Shown: one piece after another, positions 8,421-17,270 of the stretch
Layout: the number at the start of each line of letters is the position of its first letter
How positions within the stretch are numbered: position 1 is the first letter of the stretch
Assembly: GCF_039822265.1 (NCBI RefSeq)
Contig: NZ_JBAJEX010000001.1
Coordinates: 186,001-250,000, forward strand
Source: Thiobacter sp. AK1
GTDB lineage: Bacteria; Pseudomonadota; Gammaproteobacteria; Burkholderiales; Thiobacteraceae
Length of the DNA: 64,000 nt
Direction of reading: 5' to 3'
Notes under the pieces: generated by a model
What the model was told of the DNA's origin: nothing
The model's input: the letters and a program-made list of their open reading frames with translations, nothing else
The model's database searches: none
Position numbers and translations under genes: made by a program

Positions 8421-9715
8421 GTGCGTTCCAGCCTCAGGCGTAGGAAATGGGTGGCACAGGAAATGCACGGATCATAGTTGCGGATCACCTGCTCCGCGCG
8501 CAGGCGCAAAGCCGCCTCGTCGCGGTCCAGCCCGAAGGCACCGAGGTTGGCGGCGAGATCCGCCTCGATGCGCGCCTGGTTCTGGCTGGTGGGCGGCACG
8601 ATGCGCGCCGAGCTCACGCAGCCGCGCGCGTCGAACGCATAGTGGTGCCAAAGCAGTCCCCGCGGTGCCTCGCTGGCACCAAAGCCTTGCGCCGCCCGGG
8701 GGGTCATCGCGACAGCCGGCTGGTCGGTCTCCTGGTAACGGTCGAGCAGATCGACGGCCTCGCTTAAGGCAAACAGGATTTCCACTGCCCGCGCCACCAC
8801 GCTGTGGTACATGTTGCGCGAAGGCCAAGTAATGCCCGTGGCCTGTGCGCGTTCGCGCACCACCTCCGGCAACTGCGCAAAATGACAGTTCAGGCGCGCG
8901 AGCGGCCCCACCAGATAAGGCCGCCCACGCAGCAGACAGTGCAGGGCCGTGGAATGGGGCACCTGCCGCTCCTCGAACACGTGGGGAAAATCGGCGATGG
9001 GGATGTCCAGTCCCCGATCGGAGACGATGCGATCCCCCATCATGGGGTAACGCCCGGGCTCGCTTAAGCTCACACATTCGAAATCTTGATCGTCCGCGGG
9101 CAGGGGCCAGGCGGCACACCACGCCACCAGCGCCTCCGCCTCGGGGAGCGCGGCCAGTAGCCGCTCGCGCAGATGCGACGCCTCGGCATGGGTGGGGCTG
9201 TGGTGAAAACCGCCCACGCGCGCGCCTACCGGATGAACGGAACGCCCGCCCAGGAAGCGGATGATGTCGTTTCCCAACGCCTGCAAGCGCAAGCCACGCC
9301 GCACTGCCTCCGGCGCCTTCTCGGCGAGGGCGACCACGCTGTCGCAGCCGAAGAAGTCAGGCGCCGCCAGCAAATGGATGTGCAAGGCATGGGATTCGAT
9401 CCATTCTCCACAGTAGAACAGGCGCCGCATGGCTTCTACCCAGGGCGTGACGCGCACGCCAAAGGCCGACTCGATGGCCCGCACCGCGCTCATCTGATAG
9501 GCCACGGGGCAGATCCCGCAGATGCGCGCCACCGCATCCGGCACCTCCTCGAAGCTACGCCCCTCGAGCAGCTTCTCGAAGAGCCGCGGCGGCTCGTAGA
9601 TATTGAGCTGCAGTCGCTCGATGTGCCCATCGCGGATGAATAGCTCGAGCGCGCCCTCGCCTTCCACGCGCGAAAGCACGGGCACGTCGATGCGGATCTC
9701 ACGGCGTTGCGTCAT
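8417..9715 (-). CDS. hydA: Group 3b-type [NiFe] hydrogenase large (catalytic) subunit
   Basis: Carries the Ni-Fe active site of a cytoplasmic bidirectional hydrogenase/sulfhydrogenase. From the ATG at 9715 (GGAGG 3 nt upstream) it has 432 aa. The N-terminal ligand motif is RICGIC (Cys66, Cys69) and the C-terminal one DPCISCATH (Cys417, Cys420, His423), followed by 9 residues that end at the stop; a protease of the maturation family is encoded next. It overlaps the small-subunit gene by 17 nt. Assignment to group 3b rests on gene order (B-G-D-A) rather than alignment. Confidence 0.93.
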   Translation of the reverse strand: MTQRREIRIDVPVLSRVEGEGALELFIRDGHIERLQLNIYEPPRLFEKLLEGRSFEEVPDAVARICGICPVAYQMSAVRAIESAFGVRVTPWVEAMRRLFYCGEWIESHALHIHLLAAPDFFGCDSVVALAEKAPEAVRRGLRLQALGNDIIRFLGGRSVHPVGARVGGFHHSPTHAEASHLRERLLAALPEAEALVAWCAAWPLPADDQDFECVSLSEPGRYPMMGDRIVSDRGLDIPIADFPHVFEERQVPHSTALHCLLRGRPYLVGPLARLNCHFAQLPEVVRERAQATGITWPSRNMYHSVVARAVEILFALSEAVDLLDRYQETDQPAVAMTPRAAQGFGASEAPRGLLWHHYAFDARGCVSSARIVPPTSQNQARIEADLAANLGAFGLDRDEAALRLRAEQVIRNYDPCISCATHFLRLRLERT

Positions 9716-10481
9716 GGTCCTCCCCTGCCGCGCGCCGGAAGGCTTGCGCCCCGGCAGCGATGAACAGGAAACGTTGACGGGCCTCCTCGGCGCGCAAACC
9801 CAATTCCTGGAAGCGCGCAACGAGCGCGGCGCCGTTGACCTGTTCAGCGGGCCCGAAACAGCCATAGCAGGCGCGTTGATGGGCAGGGCACAGCGCCCCA
9901 CAGCCACCATGGGTGACGGGCCCCAGGCACGGCTCACCCTTTGCCACCAACACGCAGATCTGCCCCGCTCGCTTGCATTCGAGACACACGGAGTCTGGCT
10001 CCCTGCGTGGCCGCACACCCAGCAGCAGATCAGCCAGGGCCGCCATCACCTGGCGTGGACTCACCGGACAGCCGGGCAGTTCCAGATCCACCTTCACGTG
10101 CTCGGCAATGGGCGTAGAGGTGTCCAGTGCGTCAAGCATCTCGGGCCGGGCATACACCGCCGCCAGCCAGTCGCCTTGACGCATACGCCCGTTGCGTAGC
10201 GCCTGGATGCCACCTGCGGTGGCACAGGCTCCTAGGCTCACCAGATAGCGGCTGCGCGCCCGCACGTCACAAATGCGTGTCGCATCGTGCGCAGTCGTGA
10301 TGCTGCCTTCCACCAAGGCGATGTCGGCCTCGGCCTCGGGGTCCACGATACCGGCCTCGGCAAAGTGCACGAAGCGTACCCGCGTGGCGAGTGCGAGTAG
10401 CGCTTCGCCGGCGTTGAGCAAGGCAAGCTGGCATCCGTCACAAGAGGCAAACTTGTGTACTGCGACGCGTGGCTTTTCCAT
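9699..10481 (-). CDS. hydD: [NiFe] hydrogenase small subunit
   Basis: Electron-transfer subunit with iron-sulfur clusters. From the ATG at 10481 it has 260 aa. FASCDGCQLALL (Cys14, Cys17) is the proximal cluster motif, LGACATAGGI and ELPGCPVS provide further ligands, and the Cys-rich C-terminal half (SVCLECKRAGQICV, GGCGALCPAHQRACYGC) suggests two more clusters. There is no twin-arginine signal, which fits the cytoplasmic group 3 type. The start overlaps the hydG stop by 1 nt (TGATG). Confidence 0.92.
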   Translation of the reverse strand: MEKPRVAVHKFASCDGCQLALLNAGEALLALATRVRFVHFAEAGIVDPEAEADIALVEGSITTAHDATRICDVRARSRYLVSLGACATAGGIQALRNGRMRQGDWLAAVYARPEMLDALDTSTPIAEHVKVDLELPGCPVSPRQVMAALADLLLGVRPRREPDSVCLECKRAGQICVLVAKGEPCLGPVTHGGCGALCPAHQRACYGCFGPAEQVNGAALVARFQELGLRAEEARQRFLFIAAGAQAFRRAAGEDHDATP

Positions 10482-11317
10482 CAGAAGCCCCGCACACCGA
10501 ACCAAGAGCGAACTTGGGCGAAGTTGAAGACCGGGCCATCGCGACAGACGAACTGGCCACCAATCTGGCAATGCCCGCAATGGCCGATGCCGCATTGCAT
10601 GTTGCGTTCGAGGGATAGAAACAGCGCCGTGTCGGGCAGCCCCTTGTCCATCAGCATGCGGGCCGCCGCCAGCATCATGCCTTCCGGGCCGCACATCATG
10701 ACAACGGTGCGCTCGGGATCGGGTTCGGCCTGAGCGATGAGTTCGGTCACCGGCCCCACGTGCCAGGGCCAGGCGCCACGCACCGCGTTGGCCGCCACGT
10801 GCACCTCGGTGTTGGGCACCTGGGACCAGGCCTGGTACTGGTCGCGGTAGATCATGTCATCGCTGTGCTTGACGCCCTGAATGATGGTGAGCTTGCCGAA
10901 GCGACGCCGGTGGCGGATCGCGTAATGGATGACGGACACCACCGGCGCGCAGCCCAAGCCCCCGGTGATGACCAGCAGATCCCGCCCTTGCGCCTCACTA
11001 AGCGGCCAGCCCCGTCCGTAGGGACCGCGGATGCCGACACACTCGCCCTCATGCAGACTGGCCAACCCCTCCGTGACGCGCCCCACACAGCGGATGGTGT
11101 GGTCGAACACGCCATCGAGCTCCGGATCCGAGACGATGGAAATGGGCACCTCGCCCACGCCCAGCAGATACACCATGTTGAACTGTCCCGGCGCGAAACG
11201 ATAGCGAGCGCGCAGGCCAACATCCTCGAAACGCAGACGCAAGGTGAAGACGGTATCGGACTCCTGCCGCCGCTTAAGGATGCGCGCTGGCTGGGGCAGG
11301 TAGGGGTTAAGCGCCAT
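10481..11317 (-). CDS. hydG: Hydrogenase FAD/NAD(P)-binding diaphorase subunit
   Basis: Passes electrons between NAD(P)H and the hydrogenase core; ferredoxin-NADP reductase-like. From the ATG at 11317 it has 278 aa: flavin-binding barrel ([17 protein letters not shown], then PISI), nucleotide-binding [17 protein letters not shown], and a C-terminal [2Fe-2S] site with cysteines in [19 protein letters not shown]. It overlaps the hydB stop by 11 nt. The start follows the family's usual N terminus and discards a long upstream in-frame extension that is antisense-like. Confidence 0.92.
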   Translation of the reverse strand: MALNPYLPQPARILKRRQESDTVFTLRLRFEDVGLRARYRFAPGQFNMVYLLGVGEVPISIVSDPELDGVFDHTIRCVGRVTEGLASLHEGECVGIRGPYGRGWPLSEAQGRDLLVITGGLGCAPVVSVIHYAIRHRRRFGKLTIIQGVKHSDDMIYRDQYQAWSQVPNTEVHVAANAVRGAWPWHVGPVTELIAQAEPDPERTVVMMCGPEGMMLAAARMLMDKGLPDTALFLSLERNMQCGIGHCGHCQIGGQFVCRDGPVFNFAQVRSWFGVRGF

Positions 11318-12416
11318 CGGCTGCCTCCGCAAGCAGGACTTCGACCTCCTCGGTGAGATCGATGCCCACGGGGCACCAGCTGATGCAACGGCCACAGCCC
11401 ACACAACCGCTGCGCCCGAATTGCGCCTGCCAACCGGCAAGCTTATGGGTGAGCCACTGGCGGTAGCGCTGACGAATTTCGGGGCGGACCTGGTATCCAT
11501 GCAGCCAAGCATGTCCCGCGCTGAAGCAGGAATCCCATTGCCGTTCGTGCACCGTCGCCTCGCCTTCAAGCGCAGGCACGTCTTGCTCTCGATGGCAGAA
11601 ACAGGTGGGACAGACCTGGGTGCAATTGCCGCAGGAAAGACACCGTGCCCCAACGTCTTCCCACCGGGAATGATCCAGCCGCTGGTAGAGGCGGCGCAAA
11701 CGCTCCGGCGCCGGCAGGCGCCTGGTTTGCGCGGCCGCGGCCAGCCCGATTGCCTGGCTGGCGGCAGCCCGTTGTTCCGGCGTGGCGGGGGCGAGTACGA
11801 GGGCCTGCATTAGCTCCCGTCCTTCCTGGCTGCCGGCCTGGGCAACGAAGCCATCGTCGAGTTCCGTCAGGGCAAGATCGAATCCCGCCGCAGCCTGCGG
11901 CCCATCGCCAGTGGCGGCGCAGAAACAGGTGTCGGCGGGATGGGTGCAGTTGACGGCGATGAGTAGCATTTCCTCGCCGCGCGCGGCGTAATAGGGGTCG
12001 GGGTGAAGGCCCCCCAAAAAATGACGGTCGTGGATGGCCAATGCCGCCAGATCGCAGGCACGCACCCCCAAGAAGGCGAGCGGACGCGGCGGCGGCACAA
12101 GCTCTTGTACCTCGAAACAGCCCGCTGCCCGGCGTGCCTGCCACAAAGGCTCGCGTGGCGCAAACAGAAAAGGCTTGATGGCCTGCGCACCGTTGGCCCA
12201 GGCAAAGCAGCGACTCCCAGCCGTCTGCTCGAGACGGTAACGACCAGGCGCTTGAGCATCCCGCCAGCCCCAAGGGAGCTGTGTCGCAGCATCGATCGTA
12301 TCGTAGGCGATGACGCCCGCACGCACCCGAGGACCGATCACGCGGAAGCCCTGGGTCAGCAAAAGTTGGATCAGATCATCGAGACGGGCGTGGGGCAGGA
12401 ACGACACGTCATTCAT
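11307..12416 (-). CDS. hydB: Hydrogenase beta subunit, two [4Fe-4S] clusters
   Basis: Ferredoxin-like electron-transfer subunit (sulfhydrogenase beta / anaerobic sulfite reductase A-like). From the ATG at 12416 it has 369 aa. Two cluster motifs are visible: [12 protein letters not shown] and [12 protein letters not shown] near the C terminus. GAGG sits 5 nt before this ATG, making it a better start than the ATG at 12431. It is the first hydrogenase gene of the run, 46 bp after ubiB, with no obvious separate promoter in that gap. Confidence 0.9.
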   Translation of the reverse strand: MNDVSFLPHARLDDLIQLLLTQGFRVIGPRVRAGVIAYDTIDAATQLPWGWRDAQAPGRYRLEQTAGSRCFAWANGAQAIKPFLFAPREPLWQARRAAGCFEVQELVPPPRPLAFLGVRACDLAALAIHDRHFLGGLHPDPYYAARGEEMLLIAVNCTHPADTCFCAATGDGPQAAAGFDLALTELDDGFVAQAGSQEGRELMQALVLAPATPEQRAAASQAIGLAAAAQTRRLPAPERLRRLYQRLDHSRWEDVGARCLSCGNCTQVCPTCFCHREQDVPALEGEATVHERQWDSCFSAGHAWLHGYQVRPEIRQRYRQWLTHKLAGWQAQFGRSGCVGCGRCISWCPVGIDLTEEVEVLLAEAADGA

Positions 12417-12462
12417 GTTTACCTCATCCACCCATCTGACTCGCCGATGACATAGCCGCCCT

Positions 12463-14142
12463 TCAGTCCCGTCCGGAGCGCCAGATGGAAAACACCAACC
12501 AGATGCTGTTCATCACCGCCAGCAGGAAACCAAAAAAACCCAGCACCGGCATGCCGAAGATCTTCGGCCCGCCCTGGATGGTCATGACGATGGAGGAGCC
12601 GATGATGAGGCTGGCGGTAAGAATGCCCAGGGTAAGCCGGCTGGCACTGCGATCGATCTGGTTGCCGAAGCGCTCGAGCCGCTTGAGATCCAGGTCGATA
12701 TGGGCGCGTCCCTTGCGCAGTTCCTTGAAGAAACGCGAAAGATCCCGGGGCAGCCCCATCAGCACGCTCGCCATCTCGGCCACACCACGCTCCGCTCGCT
12801 TGGCCAATGCCTGCGGCGAGTAGCGCAGGGGCAGCACCTGGGTCATGAAGGGTTCCACGTGTTCCCCCATGTCGAATTGGGGATCCAGCTGGCGGCCCAG
12901 ACCTTCCAGGGTGATGAGGGCCTTGAATAGCAGGGTGAGATCCGGCGGCAGCACCAGATGGTGTTCTCGCATGATGACGGTAAGCTCCGATAGCAGCCGT
13001 CCCATGCTGATGTCGCGCAGCTGCACGCTGGAATAGTTGAACACGAATTCGATCAGATCCGAAGCCAGGCGCGCCTCGTCCACCGGCCCGTCCCCGCTCC
13101 ATTCCAGGATCACTTCCAAGAGCGCGCGCTCGTCCTTGCGCAAAAGGGCCAGCAGCAGATCCGTGATCTGGTTGCGCCGCTCGGTGGTGAGCATGCCGGT
13201 CATGCCGAAATCGATCAGCCCCAGGCGATGCCCCGGTAGGTAGAATACATTGCCAGGATGAGGATCGGCATGGAAATAGCCATGGATCAGAATCATCTTC
13301 AGCACCACGTTGGCGCCGCGCACCGCCAGCAGCCGACGGTCGAGACCGGCCGCGTCCACCTGATCCAGCCGATTGCCCGGGATGCCCTCGATGCGTCCCT
13401 GTACGTTCATCACCGCGCTGGTGTAGTCCCAGTACACGCGCGGAATCACCACCGTGGGATCGTCCGCGAACATCTCCCCGAAACGTTCCACCGCACGCGC
13501 CTCGGCGGCGAGATCCAGTTCCCGGCGCAAGGATTTGGCGAATTGCTGCACCACCCGCCGCGGCTGGTAGCGGCGCGACTCCGGGATCTCCGACTCCAGC
13601 AGCGCCGCCAAGTGGCCCATGATGCGTAGATCCGCCTCCACCTTGGGCACAATGCCCGGGCGGCGAACCTTGAGCACCACCGGCGTGCCATCTGGCAGCA
13701 ACGCATCGTGCACTTGGGCAATGGAGGCCGCCGCGCGCGGGGTGGGATCGATCTGGGCGAAGACTTCCTGCGGCGGGCGCGTGAGCGCCTGCGTCATGTC
13801 AGCCAGCAGCGCCTCGAAGGGCACCGGCGGCACCTGGTCTTGCAGCCGCTCCAGCTCGGCGATCCACTCCGGCGGCAGCAGGTCCACGCGTGTGGCAAGC
13901 ACCTGGCCGAGCTTGATGTAGGTGGGCCCCAATTCCTCCAGCATGCGCCGGAAGCGCTGCGGCGGTTCCAGCCGGGTGATCTCGCTTTCCTCTTTCCAGT
14001 GCAGGATGCGGCCCGCGCGCTCGAGGGCGCTGACCAGGCCCATGCGCCGCACCAGGTCGCCCAGCCCGTGGCGAATCAGCACGGAGCTGATCTCGTGCAG
14101 CCGGGGAAAATCCCGCACCACACTGATCGTCTCCCACAGCAT
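12463..14142 (-). CDS. ubiB: UbiB/ABC1 (AarF) protein-kinase-like ATPase
   Basis: Member of the UbiB atypical kinase family, needed for ubiquinone production or distribution. The 559-aa protein has the family's KxGQ motif (Lys77-Gln80), an Ala-rich nucleotide loop (AAASIAQVH), HADPHPGN, DFG in LIDFGMTG, and two C-terminal membrane helices (LGILTASLIIGSSIVM and VLGFFGFLLAVMNSIWLVF). Its ATG overlaps the upstream gene's stop by 1 nt (TGATG). Being upstream of hydB suggests a link to respiratory metabolism, but the gene might equally be another ABC1 paralogue than UbiB itself. Confidence 0.87.
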   Translation of the reverse strand: MLWETISVVRDFPRLHEISSVLIRHGLGDLVRRMGLVSALERAGRILHWKEESEITRLEPPQRFRRMLEELGPTYIKLGQVLATRVDLLPPEWIAELERLQDQVPPVPFEALLADMTQALTRPPQEVFAQIDPTPRAAASIAQVHDALLPDGTPVVLKVRRPGIVPKVEADLRIMGHLAALLESEIPESRRYQPRRVVQQFAKSLRRELDLAAEARAVERFGEMFADDPTVVIPRVYWDYTSAVMNVQGRIEGIPGNRLDQVDAAGLDRRLLAVRGANVVLKMILIHGYFHADPHPGNVFYLPGHRLGLIDFGMTGMLTTERRNQITDLLLALLRKDERALLEVILEWSGDGPVDEARLASDLIEFVFNYSSVQLRDISMGRLLSELTVIMREHHLVLPPDLTLLFKALITLEGLGRQLDPQFDMGEHVEPFMTQVLPLRYSPQALAKRAERGVAEMASVLMGLPRDLSRFFKELRKGRAHIDLDLKRLERFGNQIDRSASRLTLGILTASLIIGSSIVMTIQGGPKIFGMPVLGFFGFLLAVMNSIWLVFSIWRSGRD

Positions 14143-14798
14143 CAGCGGTCCTTCCCGCCTGCCTTGTCTTGCAGCGCCTGGGCCACGCCAGCCAGGATGC
14201 CGCTTGCCACCAGGGCCAGCCTGCGCGCCACCTCACCCGCCGCGGCCGTGCCCTGCGCCGCCCCGTTCTTCACGATCGGCGCGGCGCGGTTAGCGAGGCT
14301 TTCCACGGTCTCGGCCACCATGCGACCCGTGTCGGTTCCGGTCCGGCGCGCGTGGGTGAGCAGATCGGCGAACGCCTGCTTCACCCGCTCCTGGGCGCGC
14401 TCGCTGCCGCGCCCCAGCGCCTCCAACAACGCCCCTTCTAGCCGGCGCAGATCCTCGAGCACGGGGCGGAGGTCTTCCGCTGTGAGGGCCTTGCCTTCGG
14501 CAATGAACTGCTCGGCGGCAAGCTTGGTGGCCTCGGCCGACTTGCGCACGGCTTCATCGAGGCCGGCCAGGGCATCGGCGGCAGCCGCCTTGAGCTCGCC
14601 GCCACGCCGCGCAAGGCCCAGGCTCACGCCTTCGGTGACGGCGGCGAGCACCGCGCGCAATTCGGACAGCTCCAGGGCGCGCGACGTAAGCGCCCGCAGG
14701 GTGAGATCGCGCACCGCGGTGCGTAGATCCGGGGCCTGTTCGGCGCTGGCGGCGGCCTCTTCCCGGACGCTTTCGATGGAGATGGGCGTGGCGTTCAT
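14142..14798 (-). CDS. Ala-rich helical protein, DUF6781-like
   Basis: 218 aa, almost entirely predicted helix, rich in Ala, Leu, Arg and Glu. It resembles a conserved family found next to ABC1 kinases in beta- and gammaproteobacteria (DUF6781 from memory). There is no signal peptide, but the C-terminal RLALVASGILAGVAQAL could be a short membrane-associating helix. It is translationally coupled to ubiB and is probably the first gene of the transcription unit. Role unknown; helix content suggests a phasin-like or scaffold part. Confidence 0.65.
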   Translation of the reverse strand: MNATPISIESVREEAAASAEQAPDLRTAVRDLTLRALTSRALELSELRAVLAAVTEGVSLGLARRGGELKAAAADALAGLDEAVRKSAEATKLAAEQFIAEGKALTAEDLRPVLEDLRRLEGALLEALGRGSERAQERVKQAFADLLTHARRTGTDTGRMVAETVESLANRAAPIVKNGAAQGTAAAGEVARRLALVASGILAGVAQALQDKAGGKDR

Positions 14799-14891
14799 AG
14801 CGGACTCCTGTTGGCTGGCGATTAGGCCAAATCATAGCGGAAACGCCAGCAGGCAACCGGGAAACCCGGGGCAGGTCCGGGCGCGCCGGCT

Positions 14892-14920
14892 TTGACTTCG
14901 GGCGGAAACTCCCGTTTAAT
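14892..14920 (+). promoter_or_regulatory. Sigma-70 promoter placed to give a leaderless mRNA
   Basis: -35 TTGACT (14892-14897), 17-nt spacer, -10 TTTAAT (14915-14920). The ATG of the NlpC/P60 gene begins 7 nt after the -10 box, so the expected transcription start coincides with the start codon. No Shine-Dalgarno sequence lies between. Confidence 0.7.
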
Positions 14921-14926
14921 CCGCCC

Positions 14927-15430
14927 ATGGCTGCCAAATCTCATGCCCTCGTCCTGATCCTGTGCACCCTCGCCCTCCCCTGCCGGGCCGAGCCGGCTCA
15001 AGGGGAGGCATCGCGCAGCCAGGAACCGGCATTGATGGCAGGCCCCACCACGGATCTCACTCTTTATGCCCTGAGCCTCAACGGCACGGCCTACCGCTAC
15101 GGCGGCAGCGATCCGGAAGGCGGGCTCGATTGCAGCGGCTTCGTGGGTCACGTCTTTCGCGAGGTGGCAGGTATCGACCTGCCCCGCAGCGCCCAGGCCA
15201 TCGCCCAGCTGGGCCGCAAGATCGGCATCAGTGAACTCAAGCCCGGCGATCTGGTGTTTTTCAACACGCTGCGGCGGGCGTTTTCCCACGTGGGCATTTA
15301 TCTCGGCAACCAGCAGTTCATCCACGCCACCAGCAGCCGTACCGGCGAGGTCCTCATCTCCAGCCTGCGCGAGGCCTACTGGGCGCGCCGTTTCGACGGT
15401 GCACGCCGCATCGATCTCGCCGGGCAATAA
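14927..15430 (+). CDS. NlpC/P60 peptidoglycan endopeptidase, exported
   Basis: A 167-aa cysteine peptidase that cleaves cell-wall peptides. It has signal peptide MAAKSHALVLILCTLALPCRA, then an NlpC/P60 domain with catalytic Cys69 (GLDCSGFV), His121 (SHVGIYLG) and the third polar residue His133 (FIHATS). The domain is complete and there is no extra binding domain. The next gene begins 58 bp downstream on the same strand. Candidate leaderless transcript. Confidence 0.92.
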   Translation: MAAKSHALVLILCTLALPCRAEPAQGEASRSQEPALMAGPTTDLTLYALSLNGTAYRYGGSDPEGGLDCSGFVGHVFREVAGIDLPRSAQAIAQLGRKIGISELKPGDLVFFNTLRRAFSHVGIYLGNQQFIHATSSRTGEVLISSLREAYWARRFDGARRIDLAGQ

Positions 15431-15488
15431 ACCCCGGCCCGTCGTCGGCCGGCTGCGCCAGGCGGCCTTCGATGAGAGGGAAGCAATC

Positions 15489-16196
15489 ATGGCTTGCTCC
15501 TTTCGCACTTTAGCCCGTCTTCTGGGCGTGGCTGTGTCGGGCTTGGGTCTGTCGCTGGCCGCGCTTGCTCAGGACATGAGCCAGCAGGAACTCGAGGACT
15601 GGTTCAATGACGACACCAGCGCACGCATCGCCGCGGTGAATACGGGAGAGCTGGTATTCCTCGCCACACCACCCGCCAAGCCCGTGCATCACCATCACAA
15701 CATCCTCACCGTGGACGACCGCACGCTCGCAAGCGGCTGGGCAGAGCTGCGGCAATGCCATGGCAATCTGGACCGGGTCTTTGCCACCCAGATCGTGTTT
15801 CGTCCGGAACGCGTGCGAAATCTGGTCATCCTGAGCCGGGAAGGCATCGGTCAAGCCTGGGTGGAAGGCGCGACGGTGCAGTTGCGCGACATTGGACCCA
15901 ATGCCCGCATCTGCCTGCGCCTGCAAAGCCAGGTGCTCATGCCCAACGCGGACGGCACCTACCACGTGAATAGCGGGCCCTTCATGCGCCGTTTCCTGGA
16001 TGGCTACTATCCCATGCACGTGACCATGGAGGTGCGGCTCCGTACCCGGCACCTGCGCTTTCTCGACATCACGCCCGCCAGTCAACAAGGCTTCCAAGTA
16101 AGGGTCACAGCCCATCAAGTGCGCTTCGATACCTGGTTCGAAGGGCGCCTGCAAACCCTCATCCGCTTCACCCGAGTAGGCACGCCACCAGGTTGA
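15489..16196 (+). CDS. Exported protein of unknown function with HHHH motif
   Basis: 235 aa from the ATG at 15489, which has a good GAGAGGGAAG site before it. The signal peptide is residues 1-27 (cleavage near ALAQD). The mature part has KPVHHHHNILTVDD about 40 residues in, then mostly beta-type sequence, with two single cysteines (ELRQCHGN, ARICLRLQ) that could form a disulfide. The His cluster is a possible metal site. I do not recognise a family. Position between a cell-wall peptidase and an iron transporter fits a periplasmic or envelope role. Confidence 0.8.
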   Translation: MACSFRTLARLLGVAVSGLGLSLAALAQDMSQQELEDWFNDDTSARIAAVNTGELVFLATPPAKPVHHHHNILTVDDRTLASGWAELRQCHGNLDRVFATQIVFRPERVRNLVILSREGIGQAWVEGATVQLRDIGPNARICLRLQSQVLMPNADGTYHVNSGPFMRRFLDGYYPMHVTMEVRLRTRHLRFLDITPASQQGFQVRVTAHQVRFDTWFEGRLQTLIRFTRVGTPPG

Positions 16197-16205
16197 TGCA
16201 TGCTT

Positions 16206-16234
16206 TTGCGAATTATTCGCGTTTGCGTTAACAT
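16206..16234 (+). promoter_or_regulatory. fbpA promoter with candidate Fur box
   Basis: -35 TTGCGA (16206-16211), 17-nt spacer, -10 TAACAT (16229-16234). A perfect 13-bp palindrome GCGAATTATTCGC (16208-16220) lies on the -35 box; extended to 16207-16221 it has the 7-1-7 Fur layout, with about 9 of 14 half-site bases agreeing with the consensus. GGAGG lies 8 nt before the fbpA ATG. Iron repression is the natural reading but is inferred. Confidence 0.6.
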
Positions 16235-16268
16235 GCCTTGACGTTTTCTTTAACCGGAGGTCAAGCCC

Positions 16269-17264
16269 ATGTTTTTACGACTATTTCTACCCTTTGCTCT
16301 GATCGCTGCCACCCTCCTTCCCGCCCGCGCGGAGGAAGTGGTGGTCTATTCGGCGCGAAACGAGCAACTCATCAAGCCCGTGTTCGATGCCTACACCCGT
16401 GCCACCGGGGTGCAGGTCAAATTCATCACCGACAAGGAAGGGCCGCTCTTGGCCCGGCTCAAGGCGGAAGGCGCCAACACGCCCGCGGACCTATTGCTCA
16501 CGGTGGATGCCGGCAATCTTTGGCAGGCGGCCGAGGAAGGCGTGTTGCAACCGGTGGATTCGGTCGTGCTGGAGCGCAACATCCCGGCCAGCCTGCGCGA
16601 CCCGGCCAAGCGCTGGTTCGGCCTGTCGGTGCGCGCCCGCACCATCGTCTACAACACGCAGCGGGTGCGGCCATCCGAGCTTTCCACCTATGAGGCGCTC
16701 GCTGAGCCGAAATGGAAGGGGCGCCTGTGCCTGCGCACCTCGAAAAAGGTTTACAACCAATCTCTGGTGGCCATGATGATCGCCGAACATGGTGAAGCGA
16801 AGACGGAGCAAATCGTGCGCGGTTGGGTCGCCAATCTCGCCACCGACCCCTTCCCCGACGATACCAAGATGATGGAAGCCGTGGCGGCTGGCCAATGTGA
16901 CGTGGGCATTGGCAACACTTACTACTTTGGTCGACTGATGGAAAAGAACCCCAATCTGCCCCTGGCGCTGTTCTGGCCCAACCAGCGGGGCTCCGGGGTG
17001 CACGTGAACATCTCGGGCGCGGGCGTCACGCGCTTCGCTAAGAATCGCGCCGGCGCCATCCGCCTGCTAGAATGGCTCTCCTCCAGGGAGGCCCAAAACA
17101 TATTCGCCGACGTGAACCTGGAATACCCGGTGAACCCAGCGGTCAAACCGGATCCGATCGTGGCCGCCTGGGGCGAGTTCAAGCGCAATCCCATCAACGT
17201 GGCCAAGGCTGGTGAACTGCAGGCAGCAGCCGTAAAATTGATGGACCGAGCCGGGTATAAATAA
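16269..17264 (+). CDS. fbpA: Fe(III) ABC transporter periplasmic binding protein
   Basis: Captures ferric iron in the periplasm for the FbpBC permease (FbpA/FutA/AfuA family, 331 aa). Signal peptide residues 1-22 (cleavage near ARAEE), N-terminal [19 protein letters not shown], and the iron-binding tyrosine pair Tyr218-Tyr219 in [12 protein letters not shown]. The start has GGAGG at the right spacing. First gene of fbpABC; an intrinsic terminator follows just inside fbpB, which would make fbpA mRNA more abundant than that of the membrane parts. Confidence 0.93.
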   Translation: MFLRLFLPFALIAATLLPARAEEVVVYSARNEQLIKPVFDAYTRATGVQVKFITDKEGPLLARLKAEGANTPADLLLTVDAGNLWQAAEEGVLQPVDSVVLERNIPASLRDPAKRWFGLSVRARTIVYNTQRVRPSELSTYEALAEPKWKGRLCLRTSKKVYNQSLVAMMIAEHGEAKTEQIVRGWVANLATDPFPDDTKMMEAVAAGQCDVGIGNTYYFGRLMEKNPNLPLALFWPNQRGSGVHVNISGAGVTRFAKNRAGAIRLLEWLSSREAQNIFADVNLEYPVNPAVKPDPIVAAWGEFKRNPINVAKAGELQAAAVKLMDRAGYK

Positions 17265-17270
17265 CCAAGC

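Noticed and set aside
8417-10018. Longer N-terminal extension of the hydrogenase large subunit
   Set aside because: The extra 101 residues are an out-of-frame reading of the small-subunit gene; the family N terminus and GGAGG support the ATG at 9715.
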